Notes: generated by a model from the sequence alone, not told the origin. DNA of 64,000 nt from Halococcus salsus (GCF_009900715.1 NZ_JAAAJC010000001.1:671216-735215); one strand, 5' to 3'. Shown: positions 29,168 to 39,464, counted from the stretch's first letter. Made by a program: numbers and translations.

Positions 29168-29296
29168 GTACTCAACGATCTCACGAGACACCTCCAAGAC
29201 GAACTCGAAACTGCCGACACGGAATGACCTGAAGCTATCAACGAGATCCACCGGACGCTGCGCGAGAAGCGGTCGATAGCCGACATTTCTGAATAA
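29168..29296 (+). pseudogene. Possible short coding remnant
   Basis: One plus-strand frame reads VLNDLTRHLQDELETADTE, an in-frame TGA at 29225-29227, then PEAINEIHRTLREKRSIADI and a stop; it looks like an amphipathic helical protein tail. An in-frame stop precedes it too. No start, no recognised family. Confidence 0.25.
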
Positions 29297-29333
29297 TCCC
29301 GTTCCTCGCCGAGCGTCGTGGGACCAGGACCAC

Positions 29334-31454
29334 TCAGTCGTCGCCGAGGAGGCGGCGCGCGGCGACCGCCGCGAGACCGGCCACCCCGGCGACCACACCG
29401 AATCCGGGACCGTTCGTACTGGTGGTCTCGCCACCGGTCTCGGCCCCGGAGGCGTTCGCGTCGGCGGCCGACCCGGACCCGCTCGCCGTGCCGGTTTCGG
29501 TCGCCGCGCTCGTCGCGCCGGTCGACGTGGCGGCCCGGGTCGTCCCGGCACTCGTCGTCGTTGCGCCGGCGTTCGTCCCGGTCGCTTCGACGGCCGTCGA
29601 AGCGCTCCCGTTCGTGCCGCCGACGGTCGTGTTGGCTGCGGACGCGTTCGCGCTCGCTTGATTCGCCGACTCCGGGGGAACGATCCGGTGTACGGCACCC
29701 GTCTCGCCCTCGGCGGGTTCAGCGGTGGTGAGGACGTAGAGCCGGTTCGCGTTGTCCCGGCCGAGCGTGAGGATGCTACCGGGGAGACGGTGCGAATCGG
29801 TGTTCTCGATCCGGAGTTCCCGGAGCGGCCACTGTCCCTCCTCGGTCGGCGTCGCGGCCATCAACCGGCCGGTCGGACCGCTGTCGGCCCCGGGAAGCCG
29901 GTAGTCGCCGAGGACGAACGCGCCCTGGATCGCCGGGATCGCGTCGTTCGTGTAGAGGTAGCCGCCGACCGCCGCGACCCCGATGCTGTCGTCGTTCACG
30001 GAGTGGGGGTACTCGATCACGGGGTCGACGAGCGGTTCGCCGCCGCGAACCGAGTCCGGGGTGTGAGTGGGACAGGAGTCCGGCGGGTCCCGGCTCTCCT
30101 CCGGTCCGGGTTCGAAACAACCGGTCCCCTCGCGAACGTTCCAGCCGTAGTTGTTGCCCTTCTGGACGTGGTTGACCTCCTCGTAGAGCGACTGGCCGAC
30201 GTCGGCGGCGTAGAGCTCGCCGTTCGAGAAGCCCATCCGCCACGGGTTGCGGAAACCCCACGCGAAGTGTTCGTTGAGGCCTTCCTGCCCTACCAGCGGG
30301 TTGTCCTCGGGGATGCCGTAGGCTTGCTCACCCTCCTGCGTGTCGACGTCGATCCGGAGAATGCTCCCGAGGAGGTTTTCGGTCACGTCCTGGCCGTTGC
30401 CGGAGACGTCCGGTCCCTCGCCACCGTCAAAGCGCTCGTACCAGTCCGCGACGTGGCCGAGGCCGACGTCGAACCCGCCGCCGCCGTCGCCCATCCCCAC
30501 GTAGAGGTAGCCGTCGTCCGGGCCGAACGCGATCGCCCCCGAGTTGTGGGTGTCGTACGGCGAGGGGATCTCCATGACCGTCCGCTCGGAGTCGGCGTCC
30601 GCGGTGAGGCCGTCGTCGTTGGCGGTGAACTCGGAGAGGACCTCCGTGTGGTCGAACTCCTCGGGCGTGCCCTCGCGGCGCGGCGCGCTGTAGCGCAGGT
30701 AGAACTTCCGGTTCTCCCCGTAGTTCGGGTGGAGCGCCATCCCGAGCAGCCCCATCTCGCCGCTGATCTCCGCGAGCCGGTCGCCGACGTCGACGAACGG
30801 CTCGTCGCGCAGACCGCCACCGTCGTAGACGTAGACCTGGCCGAGCCGGTCGGTGATGTAGTAGCGGCCGTCGCGGTTCGTGGGCACCTCGAAATCCAAC
30901 GGGGCTGTCGGCCCGCCGTCGACGATGGTCTCGATCCGAACAGTGGGCCCCTCGGAGACCACCGAGGCGGCGGTCGCCTCCTCGTCCTCCGAGTCGGTGG
31001 CGGAGGCCTGCGTGCTCGACCCGCCCCCGACCTCGATCGTCCCGCGCATCGAGGTGATGTGTGGTTCACAGACGTATTCAGCCATCTCCTCGCTCGCGGT
31101 GAACTCGACCGTCTGTGTTGCACCCTCCTCGCTCACGATGTCGGTCCGTTGCAGCACGTTCCCGTCGGCGTCGAGCAGCGCGACGTTGTGTCCCTGCCCA
31201 TCGAGGTTCTCCCAGACCAGCCGGTACTCGACCCCGGGATCGAGCGAGAGAGTCGGGTTGGTCTCGCCCGCGATCGAGTCGGGCGCGCGTCCCTGCCAGC
31301 CGTCGATCTCACCGCCCAACCGGATCGTCTCCTGCGACTGGGCGCTCACCCTACCGAGGCTCGCCGCTCCCGCGACCCCGGCGGCCGCGATGGTGGTCCG
31401 CAGGAACTGTCGTCGCGACGATCCCTCATCCGACCTTCGTCGTTTGGATAACAT
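29334..31454 (-). CDS. Tat-exported cupredoxin/PQQ-type sugar dehydrogenase fusion with PGF-CTERM anchor
   Basis: 706 aa. Twin-arginine signal SSRRQFLRTT with hydrophobic segment to about residue 37 (VSAQ). Residues about 38-135 are a cupredoxin-like domain: His in GQGHNVALLDADGN and Cys/His/Met in AEYVCEPHITSM, the type I copper ligand order. Residues about 170-560 are a glucose/sorbosone dehydrogenase beta-propeller (PQQ family: YSAPRREG, GYLYVGMGDGGGGF, YGWNVREG). The Thr/Ala/Ser-rich tail ends [11 protein letters not shown] plus a hydrophobic helix and RRLL, a PGF-CTERM sorting signal for archaeosortase. ATG 31454 precedes the Tat signal. It probably oxidises sugars outside the cell. Confidence 0.9.
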   Translation of the reverse strand: MLSKRRRSDEGSSRRQFLRTTIAAAGVAGAASLGRVSAQSQETIRLGGEIDGWQGRAPDSIAGETNPTLSLDPGVEYRLVWENLDGQGHNVALLDADGNVLQRTDIVSEEGATQTVEFTASEEMAEYVCEPHITSMRGTIEVGGGSSTQASATDSEDEEATAASVVSEGPTVRIETIVDGGPTAPLDFEVPTNRDGRYYITDRLGQVYVYDGGGLRDEPFVDVGDRLAEISGEMGLLGMALHPNYGENRKFYLRYSAPRREGTPEEFDHTEVLSEFTANDDGLTADADSERTVMEIPSPYDTHNSGAIAFGPDDGYLYVGMGDGGGGFDVGLGHVADWYERFDGGEGPDVSGNGQDVTENLLGSILRIDVDTQEGEQAYGIPEDNPLVGQEGLNEHFAWGFRNPWRMGFSNGELYAADVGQSLYEEVNHVQKGNNYGWNVREGTGCFEPGPEESRDPPDSCPTHTPDSVRGGEPLVDPVIEYPHSVNDDSIGVAAVGGYLYTNDAIPAIQGAFVLGDYRLPGADSGPTGRLMAATPTEEGQWPLRELRIENTDSHRLPGSILTLGRDNANRLYVLTTAEPAEGETGAVHRIVPPESANQASANASAANTTVGGTNGSASTAVEATGTNAGATTTSAGTTRAATSTGATSAATETGTASGSGSAADANASGAETGGETTSTNGPGFGVVAGVAGLAAVAARRLLGDD

Positions 31455-31571
31455 GGCTGAACGGAGTTCGATACGGTTGCGGGCCACCGACCGCCCTCCC
31501 ACACCGGATCGCTTGTTTCGGATCGGCTGTCGAAACGGGTTAATTCCGACGATGTTCGGACGACGACCGCC

Positions 31572-31844
31572 TCAGAATCGGTCCGACCGTCCGGCAGCCG
31601 CCCAGCCGTCGAGCGGTGCGGACTTCGGCACGCGAACCTGCCGACCCTGGAGCGCCGCGACCCGCCCCGCGAACGCCCACCGCTTGCCGTCCCAGGTCTC
31701 CTTCGCCTCGCTCCTGGCGGCCGCCGCGCGCTCCTGGTCGCCGAGGTGGGTCCCGAGCGCGGCCGCGATGGCGGCGGCTTCCTCACTGCTGGCGTCGTCG
31801 GGGATCGCTCGCGCGAGGGCCTCGGCCAGTGAGTCCCTCTCCAT
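31572..31844 (-). CDS. pccX: PccX-like small subunit of propionyl-CoA carboxylase
   Basis: 90 aa: [20 protein letters not shown], an Ala-rich amphipathic helix ([20 protein letters not shown]), [26 protein letters not shown], and an end SDRF. The W..KRWAFAGR block is the conserved part of small acyl-CoA carboxylase subunits. Its ATG overlaps the pccB stop by 1 bp (TGATG), so it is coupled to pccB. In Haloferax mediterranei PccX is reported as essential for propionyl-CoA carboxylase activity. Confidence 0.75.
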   Translation of the reverse strand: MERDSLAEALARAIPDDASSEEAAAIAAALGTHLGDQERAAAARSEAKETWDGKRWAFAGRVAALQGRQVRVPKSAPLDGWAAAGRSDRF

Positions 31845-33406
31845 CAGAGTGGGATGTTGCCGTGTTTCCGGTCGGGGCCCGACGTGCGCTTGCTCGACAG
31901 CATTTCGAGGTCCTCGATCAGGATCGAACGGGTCGCCTTGGGTTCGATGACGTCGTCGACGAAGCCACGCTCGGCGGCGATGTAGGGGTTCGCGAAGGTA
32001 TCGCGGTACTCGTCGATGAGTTCGTCGCGGCGGGCCTCGACGTCGTCGGCCTCCTCCAACTCGTCGTCGTAGAGGATGTTCACCGCGCCCTGGGGCCCCA
32101 TCACGGCGATCTCGGCCCCCGGCCACGCGTAGTTGACGTCGGCCTCGATGTGTTTCGAGGCCATCACGTCGTAGGCCCCGCCGTAGGCTTTCCTCGTGAT
32201 CGTGGTGAGGAGGGGAACCGTGGCTTCGGAGTAGGCGTAGAGGAGCTTCGCGCCGTGTTTGATGATCCCGCCCTTTTCCTGCTCGGTGCCGGGCATGAAC
32301 CCCGGCACGTCGACGAAGGTTAGGATAGGAATGTTGAACGCGTCACAGAAGCGGACGAACCGCGAACCCTTGAGCGAGGCGTCGATGTCGAGGGTGCCCG
32401 CGTTGACGCGAGGCTGGTTCGCCACGACGCCCACTGCGCGGCCGTCGAGCCGTGCGAACGCCGTCACGAGATTGCGGGCGTAGGAGTCCGCGACCTCGAA
32501 CAGCGAGCCCTCGTCCACGATCCGGTCGACCACCGCGGTCATGTCGTAGGGTTTGCGCGGCGCGTCGGGGACGAGATCCGAGAGGTCGTCGTCGGCCCGT
32601 TCGGGGTCGTCCCACGGATCGACTCTCGGAGGGTCCTCGACGTTGTTCTGCGGGAGGTAGGAGAGGAGTCGCCGGATGTCGTCGAGCGCCTGCTCCTCGT
32701 CGGTCTCCGAGAAGTGCGCGACACCGCTGTCCTCGGTGTGGGCCGAGGCACCACCGAGTTCCTCGAAGGAGACCTCCTCACCGGTGACGGTCTCGATGAC
32801 CTCCGGGCCGGTGATGAACATGTGGCTGGTGTCCTCGACCATGAAGATGAAGTCCGTGATGGCGGGCGAGTAGACCGCCCCGCCCGCACACGGGCCCATG
32901 ATCGCGGAGATCTGCGGCACGACACCGGAGGCCTGCTGGTTTCGGTGGAAGACCTCCGCGTAGCCCGCCAGCGAGTCGATCCCCTCTTGGATCCGTGCGC
33001 CCGCCGAGTCGTTGAGCCCGATGATCGGCGCACCGACCTCCATCGCCTCGTCCATCACCTTACAGACCTTCTCGGCGAACACCTCTCCCAGAGAACCACC
33101 GAACACCGTGAAGTCGTGGGCGAAGACGAAGACCGTCCGACCGTCGACGTCGCCGTAGCCCGTGACCACCCCGTCGCCCGGCAGCTTGTGCTCGTCCATG
33201 TCGAAGTTGGTCGAGCGATGCGTGCGGAGCTGGTCGAACTCGTGGAAGGTATCGTCGTCGAGGAAGTACTCGATCCGCTCGCGAGCGGTCTTCTTCCCCC
33301 GGTCGTGCTGGGCCTCGATACGCTCCTCGCCGCCACCCAGTGCCGCCGCCCGTTTTCGCTCCCGGAGCTCCTCGATGGGGCTCCTGTCGTCCGAATCGTC
33401 GCTCAT
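31844..33406 (-). CDS. pccB: Propionyl-CoA carboxylase carboxyltransferase (beta) subunit
   Basis: 520 aa. Two crotonase-like carboxyltransferase halves with conserved [58 protein letters not shown], and in the second half [21 protein letters not shown] and [18 protein letters not shown]. Transfers carboxyl from biotin to propionyl-CoA giving methylmalonyl-CoA. ATG 33406 ([18 protein letters not shown]) chosen over the GTG two codons upstream. Followed by PccX; biotin carrier partner encoded 3.5 kb away. Confidence 0.95.
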   Translation of the reverse strand: MSDDSDDRSPIEELRERKRAAALGGGEERIEAQHDRGKKTARERIEYFLDDDTFHEFDQLRTHRSTNFDMDEHKLPGDGVVTGYGDVDGRTVFVFAHDFTVFGGSLGEVFAEKVCKVMDEAMEVGAPIIGLNDSAGARIQEGIDSLAGYAEVFHRNQQASGVVPQISAIMGPCAGGAVYSPAITDFIFMVEDTSHMFITGPEVIETVTGEEVSFEELGGASAHTEDSGVAHFSETDEEQALDDIRRLLSYLPQNNVEDPPRVDPWDDPERADDDLSDLVPDAPRKPYDMTAVVDRIVDEGSLFEVADSYARNLVTAFARLDGRAVGVVANQPRVNAGTLDIDASLKGSRFVRFCDAFNIPILTFVDVPGFMPGTEQEKGGIIKHGAKLLYAYSEATVPLLTTITRKAYGGAYDVMASKHIEADVNYAWPGAEIAVMGPQGAVNILYDDELEEADDVEARRDELIDEYRDTFANPYIAAERGFVDDVIEPKATRSILIEDLEMLSSKRTSGPDRKHGNIPL

Positions 33407-33530
33407 CGCCACACCCCGTCGGACCTAGCCATACTCCATCATCGATTCGGGGTGGAAAAGGGATTGCGATACCCCGGACGAGGCTGCCGTCGGCCACAGG
33501 TAGTAATAGGTCGGGGTCGAACGGGGCCCC

Positions 33531-34142
33531 ATGAGCGACGACCTCCCCCCGATACTCGACGTCCGAGACGCGCTCGACGAGATCGAAACCAGCGCCGACG
33601 CCGACGTCGGCGACGACCTCGAGGCGATCCGGGCGCGGCTCGACGAACTCGACGACCGTGGCCGCGCGGACGACCAGTCGGTGGTCGACGACATCGACGG
33701 GCTCGTGCTCGGGCTCCGGGAATCGCTCGACGGCGAAGCCGACCGCCGGGCGGAGGGCGTCCAGAACCGCCTCCGAACCTACCGGGACGCGCTCCACGAC
33801 GCCTCGACCACCCTCTCGTTGTCGGGAGCCGAACTCCGCGACGGGTCGGGGGATCGCGCTGGCGTCGTGGACCACGCGGGCGAAACCGTGGACCTGGTCG
33901 GCACGCTCGTCAACGGGGGCGACGCACGTGCGGCGGTCGTCTCGCTCGCCTTTCACGACAACGACGGCGCTCCGGTTCGGAAGGTCGAGAGCCACGAAGT
34001 GGGGCTCGACTCGGACGAACGCCGCGACGTCGGTCTCACCGTCTACGTCCCCGAGAACGCGGCGTACTACGCCACGACGGCGCTCGACGCCGACGACCCG
34101 CGGGCGACGAGCGATACCGACGCGCCCGACGGGAACGAGTAG
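33531..34142 (+). CDS. Haloarchaeal hypothetical protein with coiled-coil N terminus
   Basis: 203 aa. N-terminal half has acidic heptad-like helices (DALDEIETSADADVGDDLEA, IRARLDELDDRG); C-terminal half (about residues 105-190) is beta-rich with VVDHAGETVDLVGTLVNGGD and VGLDSDERRDVGLTVYVPE, similar to FxLYD or CARDB-like immunoglobulin folds. No signal peptide. Function unknown; a possible DUF7553-type haloarchaeal family, from memory. Confidence 0.65.
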   Translation: MSDDLPPILDVRDALDEIETSADADVGDDLEAIRARLDELDDRGRADDQSVVDDIDGLVLGLRESLDGEADRRAEGVQNRLRTYRDALHDASTTLSLSGAELRDGSGDRAGVVDHAGETVDLVGTLVNGGDARAAVVSLAFHDNDGAPVRKVESHEVGLDSDERRDVGLTVYVPENAAYYATTALDADDPRATSDTDAPDGNE

Positions 34143-34152
34143 GCCGGACCGC

Positions 34153-35514
34153 CTACCGAAGCGGCCCGGGGATGATGAAGTAGTCGCCCGCCTCCGGCGT
34201 GAGGAAGAGGTCCCGGAAGTTGAGGAGGAGCACGACGACGACGACGGCGAGGATCACCGTTCTGAGACCCCAGAGCCACACCGTCGCGAGCGAATCGGCG
34301 CTCGAACCCGTTCGGAACTCCGCGACGGCGTCCTTGCCGAGCACCCAACCGACGAAGACCACGACGCCGAGCACGGTGACCGGGAGCAACAGCGAGACGC
34401 CGACGCCGTCGAACCAGCTCAGCCACGCGGTGTCCCACGCCGAGGGGATCCCGAGAACGAAGGCCACACCGCCGAGCGTCGCCGCCGTTCGCCCGCGCAG
34501 GAATCCGTAGTTGTCGACGAGGAACGCCACGGCGGCTTCGAGCAGACTGATCGACGACGAGAGCGCCGCGATCAACACCACGCCGAAGAAGACGATGCCG
34601 ACGACCCGGCCGACGATGCCCCCGCCGGGGAGGTTCGCCATCGCGGTCGGGATCGAGACGAACACCGCGCCGGGCCCGCTCGTGCTGGCCGAGACGCCCT
34701 GGGCGAACAACAGCGGCAACACCACGAGTCCCGCGATCACGCCGATGGCGGTGTTCGCGATACCGATGGTGAGGCCGTCGGCGAGGAGGCTGTCGTCCTC
34801 GCCGAGGTAGGAGGCGTAGGTTATCATCACGCTGAACCCGACCGAGAGCGAGAAGAACGCCTGGCCGAACGCCGCCGGCAGCACCGTCCCGGCGTTCGAG
34901 ACGATGGCGTTCAGGTCGGGCTCCAGGAAGAAGGCGTAGCCCTCGCCCGCGCCGGGGAGGGTCGCCGCGAAGATAGCGAGGCCCACCAGTAGGACCACGA
35001 TCGCCGGCACCATCACCTTGGTCGCGAGCTCGATGCCGTCCTCGATCCCGAGCGCGACGACCCCGACCGTGATCGCCATGAAGACCACGTGGGTGATGAC
35101 CGACGACGACCCCACGGAGATCGCCCCGAAGTAGCCTTCGGGCGCGGCGAGCGCGGCCCCGGTGATCGAACCGCCGATGTATCGGATCACCCAGCCACCG
35201 ATCACGCTGTAGTACGAGAGCGTCCAGAAGGAGGCGAGGATACCGAGCGCGCCGACCACCCACCACGCGGGGTGGTTGAGTTTCTTGAACGCGCCGATCG
35301 CGCTGGTGTTCGCGCGCCGGCCGATCACGAACTCGCCGAGCAGTACCGGGATCCCGATCAACAGTACCGCGAAGAGGTAGACGACGAGGAACGCCGCCCC
35401 CCCGTTCGCCGAGGTTTGGAACGGAAACCGCCAGATGTTGCCCAGTCCGACCGCGCTCCCAACCGCCGCGAGGATGAACCCCGCCCGGGTCGTCCAGGTC
35501 TCACGTGTTGCCAT
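34153..35514 (-). CDS. Sodium-dependent neurotransmitter:sodium symporter family transporter (SNF)
   Basis: 453 aa, 11-12 transmembrane helices. The N terminus shows the NSS signature WTTRAGFILAAVGSAVGLGN then IWRFPFQTSANGGAAFLVVY, forming the Na+ and substrate site around the unwound first helix. Takes up amino acids or related osmolytes with Na+; haloarchaea have several copies. It is the sole gene of its unit; ATG 35514 directly precedes the signature. Confidence 0.92.
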   Translation of the reverse strand: MATRETWTTRAGFILAAVGSAVGLGNIWRFPFQTSANGGAAFLVVYLFAVLLIGIPVLLGEFVIGRRANTSAIGAFKKLNHPAWWVVGALGILASFWTLSYYSVIGGWVIRYIGGSITGAALAAPEGYFGAISVGSSSVITHVVFMAITVGVVALGIEDGIELATKVMVPAIVVLLVGLAIFAATLPGAGEGYAFFLEPDLNAIVSNAGTVLPAAFGQAFFSLSVGFSVMITYASYLGEDDSLLADGLTIGIANTAIGVIAGLVVLPLLFAQGVSASTSGPGAVFVSIPTAMANLPGGGIVGRVVGIVFFGVVLIAALSSSISLLEAAVAFLVDNYGFLRGRTAATLGGVAFVLGIPSAWDTAWLSWFDGVGVSLLLPVTVLGVVVFVGWVLGKDAVAEFRTGSSADSLATVWLWGLRTVILAVVVVVLLLNFRDLFLTPEAGDYFIIPGPLR

Positions 35515-35603
35515 GGATGCCGGGTTCCAAACCCGTGAACAAAAGCGTTCGTGAAACGATCGCGTGGTTCGGCCTCGTCAGTGCGCGTGTTCGCCCCGTC
35601 GAA

Positions 35604-36584
35604 TCAGGGAACCAACACGAGCTTGCCGAAGAAGCTGTCCTCGAGCACCGCGCGCTGGGCCTCGTCCGCCTCGTCGAGGTCGTACTCCCGCGCCACGTCG
35701 ACCGTCAGCTCGCCCCCGTCCATGAGGTAGGCCAGCCGCCGAAGCGCGACCCGGAGGTCCGGCGTGTTGAACATCGACATGAACTGGTAGGAGACGTCCT
35801 TGCTCCGGGCGACGCCGTCGTGCTCGAACCCCACCTGTGGATCGTTCTCGCCGATCCCGACCACTCGCGCGCCGGTCGCCGCGACCTCCGCGTCGAACTG
35901 GAGGTAGTCGTCGAGCCGGTGGTCGAGAATTACGTCTACTCCCTCGGTCGCGCCGGCGCGGTCGGTCGCGGCCCCGCGCACCGCATCCGCGAGGTCTTCG
36001 CGCGAGTAGTCCAGCACGACGTCCGCCCCGAGGTCGGCCAGTCGGTCGTGGTAGTCGGGGCTGGCGGTCGTGACGACGTGCGCACCCGCCGCGGCGGCGA
36101 CCTGGATAGCGACGTGGCCCACCCCGCCGCTGCCGCCGTGGATCAGACAGGTCTCGCCGGGTTCGAGGCCCGCGTGGTCGACCAGCGCGCGCCACGCGGT
36201 GGCCGCGACGACCCCCGCCGCGCCCGCCTCGGTCGCGTCCACCCCGTCGGGGAGCCCCACGAGATACTCGACCGGTACCGTCGCGTACTCCGCGTAGCTT
36301 CCCTGGTGACTCCGGCCGACCCCGGTGCCGTAGACCCGGTCGCCGTCCTCGAACTCCTCGACACCTTCCCCGACGGCGACCACCTCGCCCGCGAAGTCGA
36401 TCCCGGGCGTCATCGGGAGGGTGAACGGCTCGTACGACCCCTCCCGGAAGTAGGTGTCGACGGGGTTCACGCCCGCCGCGTGGACCTCGACCAGGACCTC
36501 CTCGTTCGCCGGCTCGGGTCGGTCGACCTCGTCGACCCGGAGCACGTCGGGACCACCGTGGTCGTGAAAGCGGACTGCGCGCAT
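35604..36584 (-). CDS. NADPH:quinone reductase-like medium-chain dehydrogenase
   Basis: 326-aa zinc-free MDR oxidoreductase: MRAVRFHDHGGPDVLRVDEV, VLVEVHAAGVNPVDTYFREG, PMTPGIDFAGEVVAVGEGV, and dinucleotide-binding GGSGGVGHVAIQVAAAAGAHV with basic context favouring NADPH. No catalytic or structural zinc Cys, unlike the adh at 21157. Quinone or enone reductase; actual substrate unknown. The start is the third ATG in MGAMRAV, chosen by family length; divergent from the GDPD gene. Confidence 0.9.
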   Translation of the reverse strand: MRAVRFHDHGGPDVLRVDEVDRPEPANEEVLVEVHAAGVNPVDTYFREGSYEPFTLPMTPGIDFAGEVVAVGEGVEEFEDGDRVYGTGVGRSHQGSYAEYATVPVEYLVGLPDGVDATEAGAAGVVAATAWRALVDHAGLEPGETCLIHGGSGGVGHVAIQVAAAAGAHVVTTASPDYHDRLADLGADVVLDYSREDLADAVRGAATDRAGATEGVDVILDHRLDDYLQFDAEVAATGARVVGIGENDPQVGFEHDGVARSKDVSYQFMSMFNTPDLRVALRRLAYLMDGGELTVDVAREYDLDEADEAQRAVLEDSFFGKLVLVP

Positions 36585-36672
36585 GGCTCCCAATGGATGG
36601 CGGACGGGGAAAAGCCATCGGCGTCGGGGCGGGTCCGTCAGCGCTTTCCGGGGCGGGGGGCTACCGGTGTCG

Positions 36673-37332
36673 ATGCGGTTGATCGCCCACCGTGCGTTCG
36701 CCAGCAGCTACCCCGAGAACACGCTCGTCGCGATAGAGCGAGCGGTTCCCGACGCCGACATGATCGAACTCGACGTTCGACGGTGTGGCTCGGGCGAGCT
36801 CGTGGTGGTCCACGACGAAGTCGTCGACCGGATCTCCGAGGGTGTGGGCCGTGTCGACGAGCTCTCCAGCGCCGACCTCTCGGCCCTCGACGTGTTCGAG
36901 ACGGGTACGGGCGTGCCGACGCTCGACGAGGCCGCCGCGGCGATCCCCGCCGACACCGGGATCGTGCTCGAACTCAAGGAACGCGGGATCGCCGACGACG
37001 CGGTGGCCGCCGCCTCGACGGTCGAAAACGAGGTCATCGTCTCGTCGTTCGACGCGGCGGCGCTCGACCAGCTCACCGTCGACGACCCCACCGTGGAACT
37101 CGGCTACCTCCTCGGGTTGAACCCCGACCGCGACTTCGAGGAGGCGCTCGACCTCGATTGCGCCTACCTCCATCCCCACTGGGGTCACCTGGTCCTGACG
37201 GACGCCGTCGACCGCGCCCACGAGGCCGACATGAAGGTCAACGTCTGGACGATCGACACCGCGTTCGTCGCCAGCCTTCTCGAACGAAAGGGGATCGACG
37301 GCGTGATCGCCGACTCGCCCGACGTGCGGTGA
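36673..37332 (+). CDS. ugpQ: Glycerophosphodiester phosphodiesterase
   Basis: 219-aa GDPD TIM barrel: IAHRAFASSYPENTLVAIER with first catalytic His, then MIELDVRR (Glu-x-Asp metal ligands), LVVVHDEVVDR (second His), VLELKER and near the C terminus NVWTIDT. Hydrolyses glycerophosphodiesters to glycerol-3-phosphate. No signal peptide, so cytosolic. ATG 36673 or GTG 36667 as start; the ATG is favoured by the barrel beginning. Confidence 0.9.
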   Translation: MRLIAHRAFASSYPENTLVAIERAVPDADMIELDVRRCGSGELVVVHDEVVDRISEGVGRVDELSSADLSALDVFETGTGVPTLDEAAAAIPADTGIVLELKERGIADDAVAAASTVENEVIVSSFDAAALDQLTVDDPTVELGYLLGLNPDRDFEEALDLDCAYLHPHWGHLVLTDAVDRAHEADMKVNVWTIDTAFVASLLERKGIDGVIADSPDVR

Positions 37333-37411
37333 CGCTCCCGCCGGGAACGTCGGCGCGCCGACGACAGCGAAAGTGGCGGTTTTATGCGGGCCGCGCCCGG
37401 TCGTCCTAGCG

Positions 37412-38572
37412 ATGCGACTGCACGAGTATCAGGCAAAGGAGGTGTTCGCCGAGGCCGGGATGCCGATCCCGGACTCCGAACTCGCCGAAACCACCGACGA
37501 GGTCGTCGAGGCGGCCGGATCGGTCGGCTACCCGGTCGCGGTGAAAGCACAGGTCCACGTCGGCGGCCGCGGGAAGGCCGGCGGGATCGAGCTCGTCGAG
37601 AACGACGAGGAGGCCCGCGAGGCCGCGGAGTCGATCCTCGGGATGGACCTCAAGGGCTACACCGTCGACCGCGTGCTGGTCGAGGCCGCCGTCGACTTCG
37701 TCAACGAGCTCTACGTGGGCGTGACGATGGACCGTGGCGAGGGCAAGCCCGTCGCGATGGTCTCCTCCGAGGGTGGTGTCGAGATCGAGACCGTCGCGGA
37801 GGAAACTCCCGAGGCCATCGCGCGCGAGCACGTCGACCCCGCCTTCGGGATGCATCCCTACCAGGCGCGCCGTGCGGTCTTCGACGCCGGTGTCGACCAG
37901 GAGGTCGCGACCGACGTCGCGAGCGTCCTCACCACGCTCTATCAGCTCTGGGACGACCGTGACGGGTCGGACGTCGAGGTCAACCCGCTGATGATCACCA
38001 GCGACGACGAGGTCGTGGCGGCCGACGCCGTCATGAACATCGACGACGACGCGCTCTTCCGCCAGCCCGACCTCGCCGAGATCGAGGAGTCCGCCTACGA
38101 GAACGACCTCGAAGCCAAGGCCGGCGAGTACGGCTTCGACTACGTCCGCCTCGACGGGAACGTGGGCATCATCGGCAACGGCGCGGGCCTCGTGATGACC
38201 ACCCTCGACCTCGTGGATTACTACGGTGGCGAACCCGCCAACTTCCTCGACGTGGGTGGCGGCGCGAAGGCCGAGCGGATCGCCAACGCGCTCGACATGG
38301 TCTTCTCCGACGACAACGTCGAGAGCGTCGTCTTCAACATCTTCGGCGGCATTACCCGCGGCGACGAAGTCGCGAAGGGGATCAACAACGCGCTCGAACA
38401 GTTCGACGAGATCCCGAAACCCGTCGTGGTGCGGCTCGCCGGAACCAACTCGGAGGAAGGTATGGAGATCCTGAACGCAGACCTCGTCCAGGTCGAAGAG
38501 ACCCTCGAAGGAGCCGTGCAACGTGCCGTCGAGAACGCTGACAGCGCCTCCGTCACGGAGGGGTCGCGATGA
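37412..38572 (+). CDS. sucC: Succinate-CoA ligase (ADP-forming), beta subunit
   Basis: 386 aa. ATP-grasp N terminus [20 protein letters not shown] with [12 protein letters not shown], nucleotide and Mg sites EVNPLMI, and C-terminal flavodoxin-like domain [16 protein letters not shown] and [21 protein letters not shown]-cycle enzyme making ATP from succinyl-CoA. Start ATG 37412 is the standard beginning. The stop overlaps the sucD start by 4 bp. Confidence 0.97.
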   Translation: MRLHEYQAKEVFAEAGMPIPDSELAETTDEVVEAAGSVGYPVAVKAQVHVGGRGKAGGIELVENDEEAREAAESILGMDLKGYTVDRVLVEAAVDFVNELYVGVTMDRGEGKPVAMVSSEGGVEIETVAEETPEAIAREHVDPAFGMHPYQARRAVFDAGVDQEVATDVASVLTTLYQLWDDRDGSDVEVNPLMITSDDEVVAADAVMNIDDDALFRQPDLAEIEESAYENDLEAKAGEYGFDYVRLDGNVGIIGNGAGLVMTTLDLVDYYGGEPANFLDVGGGAKAERIANALDMVFSDDNVESVVFNIFGGITRGDEVAKGINNALEQFDEIPKPVVVRLAGTNSEEGMEILNADLVQVEETLEGAVQRAVENADSASVTEGSR

Positions 38573-39438
38573 GCGTGCTCGTCGACGACGACACGCGCGT
38601 CGTCGTGCAGGGCATCACGGGCGGCGAGGGCAAGTTCCACACCGGCCAGATGCAGGACTACGGCACCAACGTCGTCGCGGGTGCGGTGCCCGGACGCGGC
38701 GGTGAGGAGGTCGAGGGTGTCCCCGTCTACGACACCGTCGACGAGGCCGTCGAGGCCGAGAACGCCGACGCCTCCGTCATCTTCGTGCCGCCGGCGTTCG
38801 CCGCCGACGCGGTCTTCGAGTCCCTCGACTCGGACCTCGACCTCGCCGTGGCGATCACCGAGGGCATCCCGACCCAGGACATGGCGAAGGTCAACAAGCG
38901 CCTCTCGGAGGTCGACACCCACCTCATCGGGCCGAACTGTCCCGGTATCATCACTCCTGGCGAGGCCAAACTCGGCATCCTGCCGGGCGATATCTTCTCG
39001 TCGGGCAACGTCGGCTTCATCTCGCGCTCGGGCACCCTGACCTACCAGGTCGTCGACAGCCTCACCGATAGAGGATTGGGCCAGTCGACCGCGATCGGTA
39101 TCGGTGGCGACCCGATCATCGGGACGGGCTTCACGGACGCGCTCGAACTCTTCGAGGAGGACCCGGACACCGACGCGATCGTGATGTGCGGCGAGATCGG
39201 TGGTGAGGACGAGGAGCAGGCCGCCGCGTACATCGACAGCGAGATGAGCACCCCCGTCGCGGGCTTCATCGCCGGGCGGACCGCCCCGCCGGGCAAGCGG
39301 ATGGGCCACGCGGGTGCCATCGTCTCCGGCTCCGGAACTGGTACTGCGGAGAGCAAGATCGACGCGCTCAACGACGCCGGCGTTCCCGTTGGCGACACCC
39401 CCGAGGAAGTCGCCGAGAACGTCGAAGACCTGCTGTAG
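38569..39438 (+). CDS. sucD: Succinate-CoA ligase (ADP-forming), alpha subunit
   Basis: 289 aa. CoA-binding N-terminal domain ([31 protein letters not shown]-like loop), [20 protein letters not shown], and the phosphohistidine loop [18 protein letters not shown] whose His is transiently phosphorylated. Overlaps sucC by 4 bp. Followed by a T-rich terminator at 39459-39463. Confidence 0.97.
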   Translation: MSVLVDDDTRVVVQGITGGEGKFHTGQMQDYGTNVVAGAVPGRGGEEVEGVPVYDTVDEAVEAENADASVIFVPPAFAADAVFESLDSDLDLAVAITEGIPTQDMAKVNKRLSEVDTHLIGPNCPGIITPGEAKLGILPGDIFSSGNVGFISRSGTLTYQVVDSLTDRGLGQSTAIGIGGDPIIGTGFTDALELFEEDPDTDAIVMCGEIGGEDEEQAAAYIDSEMSTPVAGFIAGRTAPPGKRMGHAGAIVSGSGTGTAESKIDALNDAGVPVGDTPEEVAENVEDLL

Positions 39439-39457
39439 GTCGTCGAAGACGAGGTCG

Positions 39458-39464
39458 ATTTTTC
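39458..39464 (+). terminator. Oligo-T terminator after sucD
   Basis: T5 run at 39459-39463 shortly after the sucCD stop, a typical archaeal transcript end. Confidence 0.4.

Noticed and set aside
29141-29698. Minus-strand 185-aa reading after the HEPN-like gene
   Set aside because: Mostly antiphase to the sugar dehydrogenase; only the last 40 residues look protein-like, insufficient for a call.
32312-33412. Reading pccB from the GTG at 33412
   Set aside because: ATG at 33406 is two codons later and better supported.
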